Made by a program: the position numbers and the translations under genes. The notes under the pieces are model-generated. The model ran no database searches, was not told the DNA's origin, and saw only the letters and a list, made by a program, of their open reading frames with translations. A stretch of DNA of 64,000 nucleotides from Sphingomonas sp. BAUL-RG-20F-R05-02 (GTDB lineage Bacteria; Pseudomonadota; Alphaproteobacteria; Sphingomonadales; Sphingomonadaceae). The stretch is taken from contig NZ_JAKNQH010000007.1 of assembly GCF_022662305.1 (NCBI RefSeq), positions 142,727 through 206,726 on the forward strand. Reading direction: 5' to 3'. Of this stretch, positions 43,851-52,523 are shown one piece after another (position 1 is the first letter of the stretch; each line of letters opens with the position of its first letter).

Positions 43851-44164
43851 TCGGCAACACGCGTTTTATTCCGGCAAAGCTGTAACTATGATCGCAGCTT
43901 CTGTCATAACCATTGGGAAGGGCTACCATCCTACTGTCGCCGACATGCTGTTATGAACGGTTCGGTGCCAGTGCTCCGGTCGTTTCCGCACAAGATAGGG
44001 CGGCCGCACCGGGCAGTTCATGCGTCTGGTTGCGCTCGGCCGCGATCACCGCGCCATCGAGCACGATGACGCAATCCAGCGGCGAGGAGGAAGAGTCCGA
44101 GCCTTTATAGCGGGCGACTTCAATGGCCATGCGCGGCCAACGTTCGTTTTCGCAGCGCTCATTG
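43851..44164. other. Gap between two convergent operons
   Basis: 314 bases. On the minus strand a 59-codon frame (43951-44130, starting MAIEVARYKGSDSSSSPLD) is open but has no ribosome-binding site and matches no family I know. No clear terminator was found for either operon. Confidence 0.4.
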
Positions 44165-45169
44165 TCATTCTGCTGATCGGTGCAACAACGCATCAGTCCG
44201 GGTCCCGCCGCAGCGCCATGAAGCGGTTCCGGGCAAGTTGCGGCACCGCGACGGGTCCAATCCCGCATTGATCCCGCCAAGGCGGCGCGCCGCTGCAACA
44301 TAGGCAAGGAACCCCATGATCTTATGACGTAGGCTGAACAGATAGAAGCGGCGGATGCCCGCGCACGGCGTCACCGGTGCGGTGAAGTCCTTCATCACAT
44401 CGCGCAGGTCGTTGGCGATGAAGCCTCGGATGTGCGGGCTGTGGCGGAGGTGTTTGGCATACAGCGCGCCGTCCCCGAAGGCGTAGCCGGCGAGCAGTTT
44501 GACGGCATCGCCCGGGTCGCGGCGGCCGTGATGATGGTCGACCGTGAAATGCGGTTCGTACCGCACCGGAATGTTCTGGCGCTGCGCACGGAACAGGAAG
44601 TCGGTATCCTCGGCCGAGACGAAGCGCGCGCCCGCCCCGAAACGCTCGTCGAACGCGCCGATCCGCGCGATCGCGTCCGCCGTCATGGCAAGGTTCGCGC
44701 CCATCACGAACCCGCCGGGAAACTGGTCGGCAGCGGCGATCATCGGGTGATCCTCGAGCTTCACCGTCACCGCGATATCGCGCGGATCGCCGAGCAGGAT
44801 GCGGCCGCCGATGATGGTCGGCTCGGTCACGTCGGCAAAACACGCGGCGAGCGCACCGAAATAGTCGGTGTGGAGCACGCAATCGTCATCGGTCATCGCG
44901 ACGATGCGGCCCATTGTCCGGGCGAGACCGGTGTTGCGCGCGCGCGCGAGGCCGGGGCGCGGCTCGGCGAGCAGATGAACCGTGAACGGCTGGCCAGCAC
45001 GCCACGTCGTCAGCCGGTCGGCGGTGTCGTCGGTCGAGCCGTTGTCGACGATCACCACCTCGATCGTCAGATGCGGTGCGGCACGGATCGCACGGTTGAT
45101 CGAGGCGAGCGTCGCCGCAAGACTGCCGGCACGATCGCGCGTGCACAGCAACAGGCTGATATCGGTCAT
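44165..45169 (-). CDS. GT2 family glycosyltransferase
   Basis: A 334-residue GT-A enzyme. ISLLLCTRDRAGSLAATLAS and VVIVDNGSTDDTADRL form the nucleotide-sugar site; the metal motif is MTDDDCVLH (about 92-100); GGFVMGANLAMTADAIARIG follows. There are no convincing membrane helices, so it acts as a soluble or peripheral transferase. It is the last gene of a six-gene minus-strand operon, overlapping the pyruvyltransferase stop by 4 bases. Confidence 0.85.
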   Translation of the reverse strand: MTDISLLLCTRDRAGSLAATLASINRAIRAAPHLTIEVVIVDNGSTDDTADRLTTWRAGQPFTVHLLAEPRPGLARARNTGLARTMGRIVAMTDDDCVLHTDYFGALAACFADVTEPTIIGGRILLGDPRDIAVTVKLEDHPMIAAADQFPGGFVMGANLAMTADAIARIGAFDERFGAGARFVSAEDTDFLFRAQRQNIPVRYEPHFTVDHHHGRRDPGDAVKLLAGYAFGDGALYAKHLRHSPHIRGFIANDLRDVMKDFTAPVTPCAGIRRFYLFSLRHKIMGFLAYVAAARRLGGINAGLDPSRCRNLPGTASWRCGGTRTDALLHRSAE

Positions 45170-46110
45170 GCGGCCACGCCAAGCGACGCGACCGCCGCTT
45201 CAATCGAGGGTGCGGTCCGCACGCCCTCGATACCTTCCGTCCAGCAGCGGATATAAGCGGAGATCTTGCCGTAATCATTGTCGAGCGCGATATGTGGGAT
45301 GCCGAGCAGCGTCGCGAGGATGTGCGCGTGCAGCCGGTCGGTCAGAATTCTGCGTCCGCGCGACAACAGCCGAAGGCCGCGTTCGACCCGCGCTTCCGCC
45401 ATACGATCATACGCCTGCGCCTTGGTGGTGCCGGCGGTATCGGGCAGCGCATCGTCGTCGAGCCAGTCGAGCACCACCGCGCCGGGCACCCGCGACAAGG
45501 CCGAACAATCTTCCGCGCGACGCTCGTCATCGGTGCGCATCAGCATCAGCAGGTCGCAATCGGCGGCAACGCGGGCGGCTTGCGGGCCGAGCGCGAAGGC
45601 GGAGTCCGGCGCCAGATCGGTCGCGCAGGACAGATGGCGGGCGGCGAAGTCGAGGCTCGCACGATCGCGCACGTACAGGTGGAAGTCGGGATGATCGGCG
45701 ACGATCGCGCTGAACGGTGCGATCCGGGCGGGATCGCGAAAGTGGATCGACTGGGGCAGTTGCACGACGGGCCGGTCGCGGATGTCGCGCAGGATGGTCT
45801 CGCGAAACGTATGATGATGCAGCCAGATATCGCCAAGATTGCCGCCGCCGTGGAGGAACAGCACGCCGTCCGGGCAAGCGCGCCGGAACGCCGCCGCATC
45901 GAAATCATCCCATGTCGCGACATAATCGGGTGATCGCCCGGTGATCGCGCGCAGCATCCGCGTCTCGCCCAGCCAGATCGCGCTGTCGCCGACATTGGCG
46001 TGATTGGGAAAATCGACCAGCGCATAGGCCTGGCCCGGCCCGACATGGCGGCGATACAGCATGTCCAGCAACGCGTGCTGCGCGGCGATCCCCTCTGCCA
46101 TGCTGGTCAT
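45166..46110 (-). CDS. Polysaccharide pyruvyltransferase family protein
   Basis: A 314-residue protein with the pyruvyltransferase pattern: ALVDFPNHANVGDSAIWLGE near the start, LFLHGGGNLGDIW (about 83-95), VVQLPQSIHF, and the late RRILTDRLHAHILATLLGIPH. These enzymes add ketal pyruvate from phosphoenolpyruvate to a sugar of a polysaccharide, giving it negative charge. ATG 46110 overlaps the stop of the preceding gene (ATGA). The open frame beyond 46110 is inside that gene. Confidence 0.87.
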   Translation of the reverse strand: MTSMAEGIAAQHALLDMLYRRHVGPGQAYALVDFPNHANVGDSAIWLGETRMLRAITGRSPDYVATWDDFDAAAFRRACPDGVLFLHGGGNLGDIWLHHHTFRETILRDIRDRPVVQLPQSIHFRDPARIAPFSAIVADHPDFHLYVRDRASLDFAARHLSCATDLAPDSAFALGPQAARVAADCDLLMLMRTDDERRAEDCSALSRVPGAVVLDWLDDDALPDTAGTTKAQAYDRMAEARVERGLRLLSRGRRILTDRLHAHILATLLGIPHIALDNDYGKISAYIRCWTEGIEGVRTAPSIEAAVASLGVAA

Positions 46111-47168
46111 GCGGGAACTGGCTGCACCTGATGGTACAGCGCCTCGCACGCGTCGAGCCAGCGGTCGCGCGTGAACAGGCGATCGACGCGATCGCGTGGC
46201 ACGTGGCGCGGGATTGCCATCGCCGCGCCGATCGCCTTGGCCAGCGCGATAGCGTCGTTGGCGGGGGCGAAGTGTCCGGCCTCGCCGATCACCTCGCGCG
46301 CGGCGCCCATGTCGAGCGCGGCGATGGGCAGGCCGCACGCCATCGCCTCGATCGCGACGAGGCCGAACGGCTCGTCCCAACACGGCGTGAACAGGAATAC
46401 CGATGCGCGCCCCATCTCGGCAGCGAGCGCCGCGCCGTGCAGGTGGCCGCCATAGCGGATGTCGCCGCCCAGTAAGGGCTCGACCTGCGCGAGCCAGTAA
46501 TCGGGATCCTCGATCTGCCCGAACAACGTCAGCGGCACGCCGGCCATCCGCGCGGCCGCTGCTGCGAGATGCGTGCCCTTGTTGGGGGTGATGCGGCCGC
46601 ACCACACCGCGCTGCCGTCACCGGTCGCGACGAACGGCCATGCCGCCGGATCGATGCCGTTGTGCAGCACCGATGCCCTTGGCGGCGCGCCGTCGGGCCA
46701 CCATGCCGCCATCTGCCGCTCAGACGTGACGGTGAGATGATGGCCGGGCGTGGCGCTGGCCTTCACGAACCAGTGCAAGGCATCATACGGGGGGACGTGC
46801 AATGACGTGACCGTTGGCACCACCGCCGTGCGGCGCGGTTCGATCGCGAAGCGATGCAGGCTGTTGTTGTGCACCACGTCGAAGCTGCCCTCCGCGATCC
46901 GGTCGCAGGCGGCTGCATAACCGTCGTCGAGATGCGCGATCAGCGGCGCCGATCCGCGATGTTCTGCCCAGGGGAAGGTGCGCTCGTAATGTTCGTCAAC
47001 CACCGGGTCGATGGTGAAGCGCGGATCGCTGTCGCCGGCCGCGAACAGCACCACGTCGTGCCCGCGCGCCATCAGCCCGTCCGCCAGATACCAGCTATGC
47101 GACTCCATCCCGCCCATGAAGGGTTGCGCGATCGGCTGGCGGACGTGCGCCAGCAGCGCGATCCTCAC
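46107..47168 (-). CDS. GT4 family glycosyltransferase
   Basis: A 353-residue retaining glycosyltransferase. VRIALLAHVRQPIAQPFMGG at the N-terminus has the donor glycine loop; VWCGRITPNKGTHLAAAAAR and TPCWDEPFGLVAIEAMACGL (E-x7-E) are in the C-terminal domain. The start is a GTG at 47168 overlapping the previous stop (GTGA); upstream residues in the same frame are shadow of the neighbouring gene. Donor and acceptor are unknown. Confidence 0.85.
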   Translation of the reverse strand: MRIALLAHVRQPIAQPFMGGMESHSWYLADGLMARGHDVVLFAAGDSDPRFTIDPVVDEHYERTFPWAEHRGSAPLIAHLDDGYAAACDRIAEGSFDVVHNNSLHRFAIEPRRTAVVPTVTSLHVPPYDALHWFVKASATPGHHLTVTSERQMAAWWPDGAPPRASVLHNGIDPAAWPFVATGDGSAVWCGRITPNKGTHLAAAAARMAGVPLTLFGQIEDPDYWLAQVEPLLGGDIRYGGHLHGAALAAEMGRASVFLFTPCWDEPFGLVAIEAMACGLPIAALDMGAAREVIGEAGHFAPANDAIALAKAIGAAMAIPRHVPRDRVDRLFTRDRWLDACEALYHQVQPVPA

Positions 47169-48070
47169 GCCGCCGCTCGGGCTTCGAGAATGCGGATGAC
47201 GGTGGTGGTGTTCGAATAGGGCTGGTGGCTCTGCTGCCCGGTCAGCGCGAGATCGTCGGCATCGGGGCGGCGCAGGATGCGGATCGGCCGGCCGGGCGCC
47301 TGATCGATCAGCCCCATCAGTTCGAAGGCATGCAGCCAGTGCCCCATCGTTCGATAGCCCCATTTGGTTTCGAACAATTCGGCGTTGCGCACTACGCTGT
47401 CGAGATGATGGACCGGGGGCATGTGGTGCGGATGGTACTGATGATAGGCGAGCCCGCCCTTGATCCAGCCGATCGGGATGCCGGCTTGGTCGATCGTCTT
47501 GCCGTAATCGGTATCCTCGCCGCCATAACCGACATAGCGTTCGTCGAACCCGCCGCTTGCAAGGAAGGTCGCGCGGCGCATCGCGAAATTGAGCGACCAG
47601 AAACAGCGATAATCGGTGCAGAGCTGGATGCCATCGGCGGGCGGCCCCTGCCGGTCGGAATGGCGCACCGCCACCTCGGCGAAGGCATCGTACGACCAGT
47701 CGCCTTGCGTTGCATTACCGGGCAGGTACATCACCTCACCCATCAGCAGCCCGTCGAATTCGTCCAGCCGCCGCGCGTAATCGGCGACGAGGGTGGGCGT
47801 GGGGATGCAATCCATGTCGAGGAATACGATCGCGTCCCCCGTCGTCGCGCGCGCCGCCGTGTTGCGGGCGGCGGCGAGCGCCAGTTCGGGCGCGGCCATC
47901 ATCATCTGGCGCACCGGGAACGGCGCTTCGGGCAGCACATAGGGTTCGTCCTGCAACACCGCGACGATCAGTTCGACCGGGCGCTGCGTCTGTCGGCCGA
48001 GACCCAGTACGAGATTGTAGAGATGATCCGGGCGACCCCCGGCCAGCGTAACGACGGAAACGGCATCCAT
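47165..48070 (-). CDS. GT2 family glycosyltransferase (GalNAc-transferase-like C-terminus)
   Basis: A 301-residue GT-A enzyme. VSVVTLAGGRPDHLYNLVLG is at the start, the metal motif is VFLDMDCIPTPTLV (about 84-97), and the acceptor region reads SGGFDERYVGYGGEDTDYG, the GGxGxED(T) pattern of the glycosyltransferase family 7 C-terminal-like domain. The ATG at 48070 is 5 bases after the stop of the previous gene. It is part of the six-gene minus-strand glycan operon. Confidence 0.85.
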   Translation of the reverse strand: MDAVSVVTLAGGRPDHLYNLVLGLGRQTQRPVELIVAVLQDEPYVLPEAPFPVRQMMMAAPELALAAARNTAARATTGDAIVFLDMDCIPTPTLVADYARRLDEFDGLLMGEVMYLPGNATQGDWSYDAFAEVAVRHSDRQGPPADGIQLCTDYRCFWSLNFAMRRATFLASGGFDERYVGYGGEDTDYGKTIDQAGIPIGWIKGGLAYHQYHPHHMPPVHHLDSVVRNAELFETKWGYRTMGHWLHAFELMGLIDQAPGRPIRILRRPDADDLALTGQQSHQPYSNTTTVIRILEARAAA

Positions 48071-48075
48071 TGGGG

Positions 48076-49215
48076 TCAAGCTCCGGTAAGATCTAAGGGC
48101 AGGGTAGCGGCTGGCGCGGGCGTCCACAGGCGCGCCGCCAGCGCCTCGAGCCACATTGCGGTATCGTGCGCGGGCGTATCGGCGATCATGCCGCGCTGCG
48201 CGTCGGGGCGATGCGTGGCGCGCGTCTCGGCGAGCGCCTGTTCCCACGCATCGGCCGAGGACGGCAGGTGCGGGCGCACGCATGCGACCCCCGCCGCCGC
48301 CAGCGCTTCGGCCTTGCGATGCTGTTCGTCGAAATAGCGCCACTCGGGGATCGCCAGCCATGGCCGTGCTGCCGCGAGGATCTGCTGGCAGGTGGTGTTG
48401 CCGGTCGAAGCGATGACGAGATCGGCGGCGGCGACATATTCGGCGGGGTTGTCGACCCAGCCGCGATGCTCGATATTCGCCGGCTCGGTCGCATGCCAGT
48501 CGCGCTGCACCGGGCCGATTGTGATCCACCGGGTGCCCGGTTTGGCACGCGCGCCGACCGCGAGCGGCGCCTGGCCGAAACCATCGCCACCCCCGCCCGA
48601 AAGGACGAGGATCGTCTCCTCGTCCGCAGCCACGCCGATACGCCGCCGGGCAAGCTCGCGCTCCGGCACGCAGATATCGACGCCGAGACCACCGGCGAAA
48701 CAGGTCTTCGCTCGCATCGCCGCGTCCCATTCGGGCTGGGCGAGATCGGCGTGGAAGGCGGCGAGCAGCCCGGCCGCGCCGTCATAGGCGGCGCGGTGGC
48801 CGGGGTCGCCGCGATCGCCATGCTGCAACACCTTCACATGCGGCACACTGCATATCCGGGCGAGCTGCGCGATTTCGGCGGAGACGTCGCAGATCATCAA
48901 TGCGGGGTTCACGCTGTCGAACCAGTTCGCGATCGTCGCCATCGCGCGGCGGATGCCCGGCCAACCGAGCGGCGCGCAATGCAGCGTCGCCGGCGTGGCG
49001 ATATCGTCCATCGTCGTCGCCTCGCCACCGCCCGGCTCGAACAGGGAGGGGATGCGCACGATCTCGACATGCGCGGGCAGCGCCGGAAAGATATCGTCAC
49101 GCGCGCAGAAGATCGTCAGCGGGCGCGTGACCGGCAGCGCGTTGGCGATCGCCGCGCAGCGCTCGGCATGGCCGCGTCCCTGATGATGGACGAAATAGCC
49201 GAAGGGTTGGGTCAT
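48076..49215 (-). CDS. GT28/MurG-like glycosyltransferase
   Basis: A 379-residue GT-B protein. The start FGYFVHHQGRGHAERCAAI has the GxGH motif of the MurG and UDP-glucuronosyltransferase-like superfamily; LVLSGGGGDGFGQ and DLVIASTGNTTCQQILAAARP are the C-terminal nucleotide-binding segments. Similar proteins transfer sugars in cell-surface or glycolipid synthesis. The ATG overlaps the stop of the sucrose-phosphate-synthase-like gene (ATGA). Confidence 0.8.
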   Translation of the reverse strand: MTQPFGYFVHHQGRGHAERCAAIANALPVTRPLTIFCARDDIFPALPAHVEIVRIPSLFEPGGGEATTMDDIATPATLHCAPLGWPGIRRAMATIANWFDSVNPALMICDVSAEIAQLARICSVPHVKVLQHGDRGDPGHRAAYDGAAGLLAAFHADLAQPEWDAAMRAKTCFAGGLGVDICVPERELARRRIGVAADEETILVLSGGGGDGFGQAPLAVGARAKPGTRWITIGPVQRDWHATEPANIEHRGWVDNPAEYVAAADLVIASTGNTTCQQILAAARPWLAIPEWRYFDEQHRKAEALAAAGVACVRPHLPSSADAWEQALAETRATHRPDAQRGMIADTPAHDTAMWLEALAARLWTPAPAATLPLDLTGA

Positions 49216-51221
49216 GCCGCGACCGCCACCGGCGACGTCAGACCAAGCCGTTCCAGCCCCTCCATCACCCCCGCCGCATGCCGCGCGCGCGCGCGGTGCA
49301 GGCCGCTGCGCGGCGTCAGCGTCGCCAGTTCGTCGCTGGCATTGGCGACGACGATGGCGCGGCCGCAGGCTTCGAGCATGTCGGCATCGTTGCCGCTGTC
49401 GCCCGCCGCGATGCACTGGGCGAGCGACAGGCCGTGGCGCGCGGCATAGGCGCCGACCGCCGCCGCCTTGCCCCCCATCGGCGCGATCACATCGATCAGC
49501 CGACCGTGCGAGAAGATGACGCGCGCGCCGAGACCAGCCGCCGCGAGCGTGGTGCGGATGCGTAGCGCATCGGCTGCCGTCCCGAAGAAGCTGAGCTTGT
49601 GCGGGCCTTCCGTCTCCACCGGCTGCGGTTCGATCCCGAGCGGCGCGAGCGCTTCGACCACGCCCGCACGGTCCCAATCGTGATCGAGCGCGGCGTGATA
49701 GGCCGGGCAGGCGGTCCAGCGACCGGTATCGTCGGCGATCATCATGCGCGTGCCGACATCGACGATATAGGCGTCGGGATCGGGCAACTGCCACTGGCGC
49801 AGCACCGCGCACGCCGCATCGAACGAGCGCCCGGTCGCGACCACGAACGGAAACGCGCTGGCGGTGCGCCATTTCGCAAAGGCTTGCGCGCCGGAGGCGC
49901 AGCCGGTGAGCGTATTGTCGATATCGCAGGCCAGCAGCGCGGGCCGCGCCGTGCCGATTTCGTCGTATACCGCGAGGCTCCCGGCGGCGTAGCGTGACCA
50001 GTCGTATGCGCCGACCTGGCCGATCGCCGCCTCGGCGAAGCGGCGGTGCAGCGCCGGGTCGGCGATGATCGCCAGACAGGCTTGCGCGATAGCGGCGTCG
50101 TCGCGCGGATCGACGAGCAGGCCGTGACCGATCGTCTCGACGATCTCGCGCGGGCCGCCGTTGCCGGTCGCGACCACCGGCACGCCCATTGCCGCCGCCT
50201 CGATCAGCGTCAGCCCGAACGGCTCGTGCAGCGCGGGATTGACGAACACGCCACCGCGCGCCGCCAACGCATACAGCGCCGACACGTCGTCCGCGTCATG
50301 CGCGCGCGGCAGGACCATGCGCCCGCGCAGTACCGGGTCCGCGCCGAGCGCCCGCATCTCCGTAAGCACACCCTGTTCCTCGGGCGTACACGATCGGTCG
50401 TGCTGGCCGGCGAGAATGACGAGATTAGCGCGATCGCGCAGCGCCGGCGTCGCCGCGAACGCGCGGATCAGCGCGACGAGGTTCTTTTTCGCGACCGGTC
50501 GCGCGATCGCGAGGATGATCGGCTTTTCCGGCGCATCAAGCCATTCGCCCAGCCGTTCCGCCAGTGTCGTCGCGCCGTTCGGGGTGGGACGCTGCGGTAC
50601 GCCGGGGGGCAGGCAATGGATACGGCCGTCGACCGCCACGCCATAGGCGCGCACCTGGCGTTCGGCTTCATCGTGCGTCGAGACGATGATGCCGTCCGCC
50701 GCCGCGAGCGCGGTGCGCTCGGCCTGAATACGCGCATCCATACCGTCGCCCGCACAGCCCTGCACACGCTTGTCGATGCCGAGTGCATGCGGCGTATAGA
50801 CGAATGGGATGCCAAACCGCTGCCGCGCCGTGATGGCCACCGCCGCCGCATCGGCGAAATGCGCGTGGATCACGTCGGGGCGTCGCGGCAGACGCGCGAT
50901 ATGGCTGCAAAACGCCTTCGTAAAGGCGTTGAGATCCGCCGCCAGCGCTTCCTTTTCAAGATACCGCCGATCCTCGGTCGCTATCCGGTCGATGGTGACG
51001 TTTTCTGCGAGGACTTCGCTCACGCACGCATGGCGGGGCGACAGGCGCGCATCCTCGAACAGGCGGGTTACGATCGATACGTGGTTCATGCCGTTATGGC
51101 GTACCTGAGCAAGCGCTGCATCCATGACATAGGCGATATGTCCACCGGTATCGGCAGTGATTCCAAAGGCGACGGGCGGCGCGTGAAGACACCCGCCCAA
51201 CGCGAGATGTAAAATGAACAA
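49212..51221 (-). CDS. Sucrose-phosphate synthase/phosphatase-like fusion (GT4 + HAD-IIB)
   Basis: A 669-residue two-domain protein. Residues about 1-425 are a GT4 domain of the sucrose-phosphate synthase type: TADTGGHIAYVMDAAL, VIHAHFADAAAVAI and the family-specific NPALHEPFGLTLIEAA. Residues about 430-669 are a HAD-IIB phosphatase: CDIDNTLTG (nucleophile DxD), FVVATGRSFDA and IAAGDSGNDADML. Such fusions make sucrose 6-phosphate and then sucrose; other glycosyl-phosphate pairs are possible. It is the first gene of the operon; the start is TTG 51221 with GGGGGG five bases upstream. Confidence 0.82.
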   Translation of the reverse strand: MFILHLALGGCLHAPPVAFGITADTGGHIAYVMDAALAQVRHNGMNHVSIVTRLFEDARLSPRHACVSEVLAENVTIDRIATEDRRYLEKEALAADLNAFTKAFCSHIARLPRRPDVIHAHFADAAAVAITARQRFGIPFVYTPHALGIDKRVQGCAGDGMDARIQAERTALAAADGIIVSTHDEAERQVRAYGVAVDGRIHCLPPGVPQRPTPNGATTLAERLGEWLDAPEKPIILAIARPVAKKNLVALIRAFAATPALRDRANLVILAGQHDRSCTPEEQGVLTEMRALGADPVLRGRMVLPRAHDADDVSALYALAARGGVFVNPALHEPFGLTLIEAAAMGVPVVATGNGGPREIVETIGHGLLVDPRDDAAIAQACLAIIADPALHRRFAEAAIGQVGAYDWSRYAAGSLAVYDEIGTARPALLACDIDNTLTGCASGAQAFAKWRTASAFPFVVATGRSFDAACAVLRQWQLPDPDAYIVDVGTRMMIADDTGRWTACPAYHAALDHDWDRAGVVEALAPLGIEPQPVETEGPHKLSFFGTAADALRIRTTLAAAGLGARVIFSHGRLIDVIAPMGGKAAAVGAYAARHGLSLAQCIAAGDSGNDADMLEACGRAIVVANASDELATLTPRSGLHRARARHAAGVMEGLERLGLTSPVAVAA

Positions 51222-51384
51222 GATTGCCCCCCGATTGCTACCTCCGTAACGATCAGTTCGGCTCTGGGATCCACCGATCCGCGCGGACCCTCACTTTCGG
51301 CGCAACGCAACCATGAAATGCAGCGATTATAAGTGGATTTTAGCGGCGGGGTTATACCCTGTCGCCAATACGTCGGCTCGGCGT
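51222..51384. other. Promoter region of the glycan operon
   Basis: About 160 bases between the operon start and the LysR remnant. It must carry the leftward promoter; no consensus was recognised. Confidence 0.3.
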
Positions 51385-51590
51385 GTTGACGATGTACGGC
51401 GGTGCCGCGCGTCCCTGCCGACCATGATTTGGCGAACGCGACGACGGCGCGCAGCGCGGCGGACTGTTGGCGGCGGGTGGGGTAGTAGATGTAAAGCGGC
51501 TCCTTCGGATACGTTCAGTCCGGTAGCACGCGAGTCAGCGCGCAATCGGCAAGTGCGTCCGCCACTCAGGCGAGCGGCCCCTTGCTCGTG
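51385..51590 (-). pseudogene. C-terminal remnant of a LysR regulator
   Basis: On the minus strand, one frame reads ALTRVLPD, then a TGA (51517-51515) where LysR proteins have Trp, then EPLYIYYPTRRQQSAALRAV, VAFAKSWSG. This is the typical end of a LysR substrate-binding domain. The N-terminal part and helix-turn-helix are missing, so it is a dead fragment. No intact version lies in the window. Confidence 0.6.
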
Positions 51591-52047
51591 GAGCTTTTCC
51601 CGGATTGGCTGAATGACGTCTCCCTTCTGTACGTCTACTACCACTCTCGGCACCAACCAGCGTCAAGGTGCGGGCTCTCACCGACTTTCGCGCAGCAGCG
51701 GCGCGCGATCTGCCGGAGGCGCCCCGCGTAGCGTGATTGGCGGCATAGAACGTATTCGGCGTCAGCATTATCATCTCCGCAGTGAAACGGCTGCGGGAAC
51801 CGTGTCATGACAATGAACGAACGTCCGCTTGTGGGAAGGACGATGGTAGTGCTGAATGACCGCAAGCGGGTCTGTGCGGTCGCAGACTTCCCAATGCCAT
51901 GCGTCAGACGCATGGCGTTGCGCGGCTGTCGACTTCCTAGTTGTCATCGGCAGAGAAGCGCTTAGCAGCATCGCTCGCGATGAATGTCTGGCTGGCGCAT
52001 ACAGACACCTGCGGTACAAGCGCGTGAGTTAACGAGGAGCGTGCGCG
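51591..52047. other. Degraded intergenic sequence
   Basis: No supported gene. Near 51806-51840 a GAACGAACGTCCGCTT sequence belongs to the dispersed motif also seen at 32.4, 56.1 and 63.3 kb. The surrounding frames look like decayed coding DNA. Confidence 0.4.
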
Positions 52048-52221
52048 ATGAAGGCCATTGTTCGGGTGCTTGCCACCCTGATCTGGATCGTCATGCCCTC
52101 AGTCAGCAGGGCCGAGGTGCCAGGACACAGGGGGTCGAGTGGCACTATATCGCGCCGGCCAAGCCGCAGCGGAACGGCTTCGTCGAAAGCTTTAATGGTC
52201 GCTTGCGCGACGAGTGCCTGA
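52048..52221 (+). pseudogene. 5' end of a secreted-protein gene cut by IS3-type sequence
   Basis: GAGGAG (52034-52039) lies 8 bases before an ATG that encodes a convincing signal peptide, [20 protein letters not shown] followed by RAEVPG. After about 27 codons the frame runs into transposase DNA read in the wrong frame and stops at 52221. The original gene beyond the signal peptide is lost. This looks like an insertion or deletion scar. Confidence 0.5.
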
Positions 52222-52400
52222 ACGAACAGCTGTTCCCATCGCTAGCGACGGCAAGACGGATCATCGAGGCATGGCGGACGGATTAAAACACCGTGCGTCC
52301 GCACAGCAGCCTTGGCGGGTTTGGCACCCGCCGAGTTTACGAACCGCTCCCGCCAAGGGCATATGGACACCGAAGCTGAGTTATCAGCGGCCTGAAAACG
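52115..52400 (+). pseudogene. IS3-family transposase (OrfB) C-terminal fragment
   Basis: Read in frame to 52286, this gives [50 protein letters not shown], which is the end of the DDE domain of IS3-family OrfB, including the catalytic Glu in VESFNG. The next codon is TAA where the family has Tyr, and a further frameshift follows within the usual NTVRPHSSLGG region. No terminal inverted repeat and no OrfA were found. Confidence 0.8.
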
Positions 52401-52523
52401 GGGAGCACGTCACTTCCAAGCGCCTGATACCGATCGGTCAAGCGACATGAACGGGCGACCGGAGTTGGGAAGCCAAAAACGCGTCGCGAATGTCTGGAAC
52501 TGGGTCATTTCACCTTTGAAACC

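Noticed and set aside
43951..44130. 59-codon minus-strand frame between the two operons
   Set aside because: No ribosome-binding site, no recognisable family and low-complexity Ser run; listed only inside the gap description.
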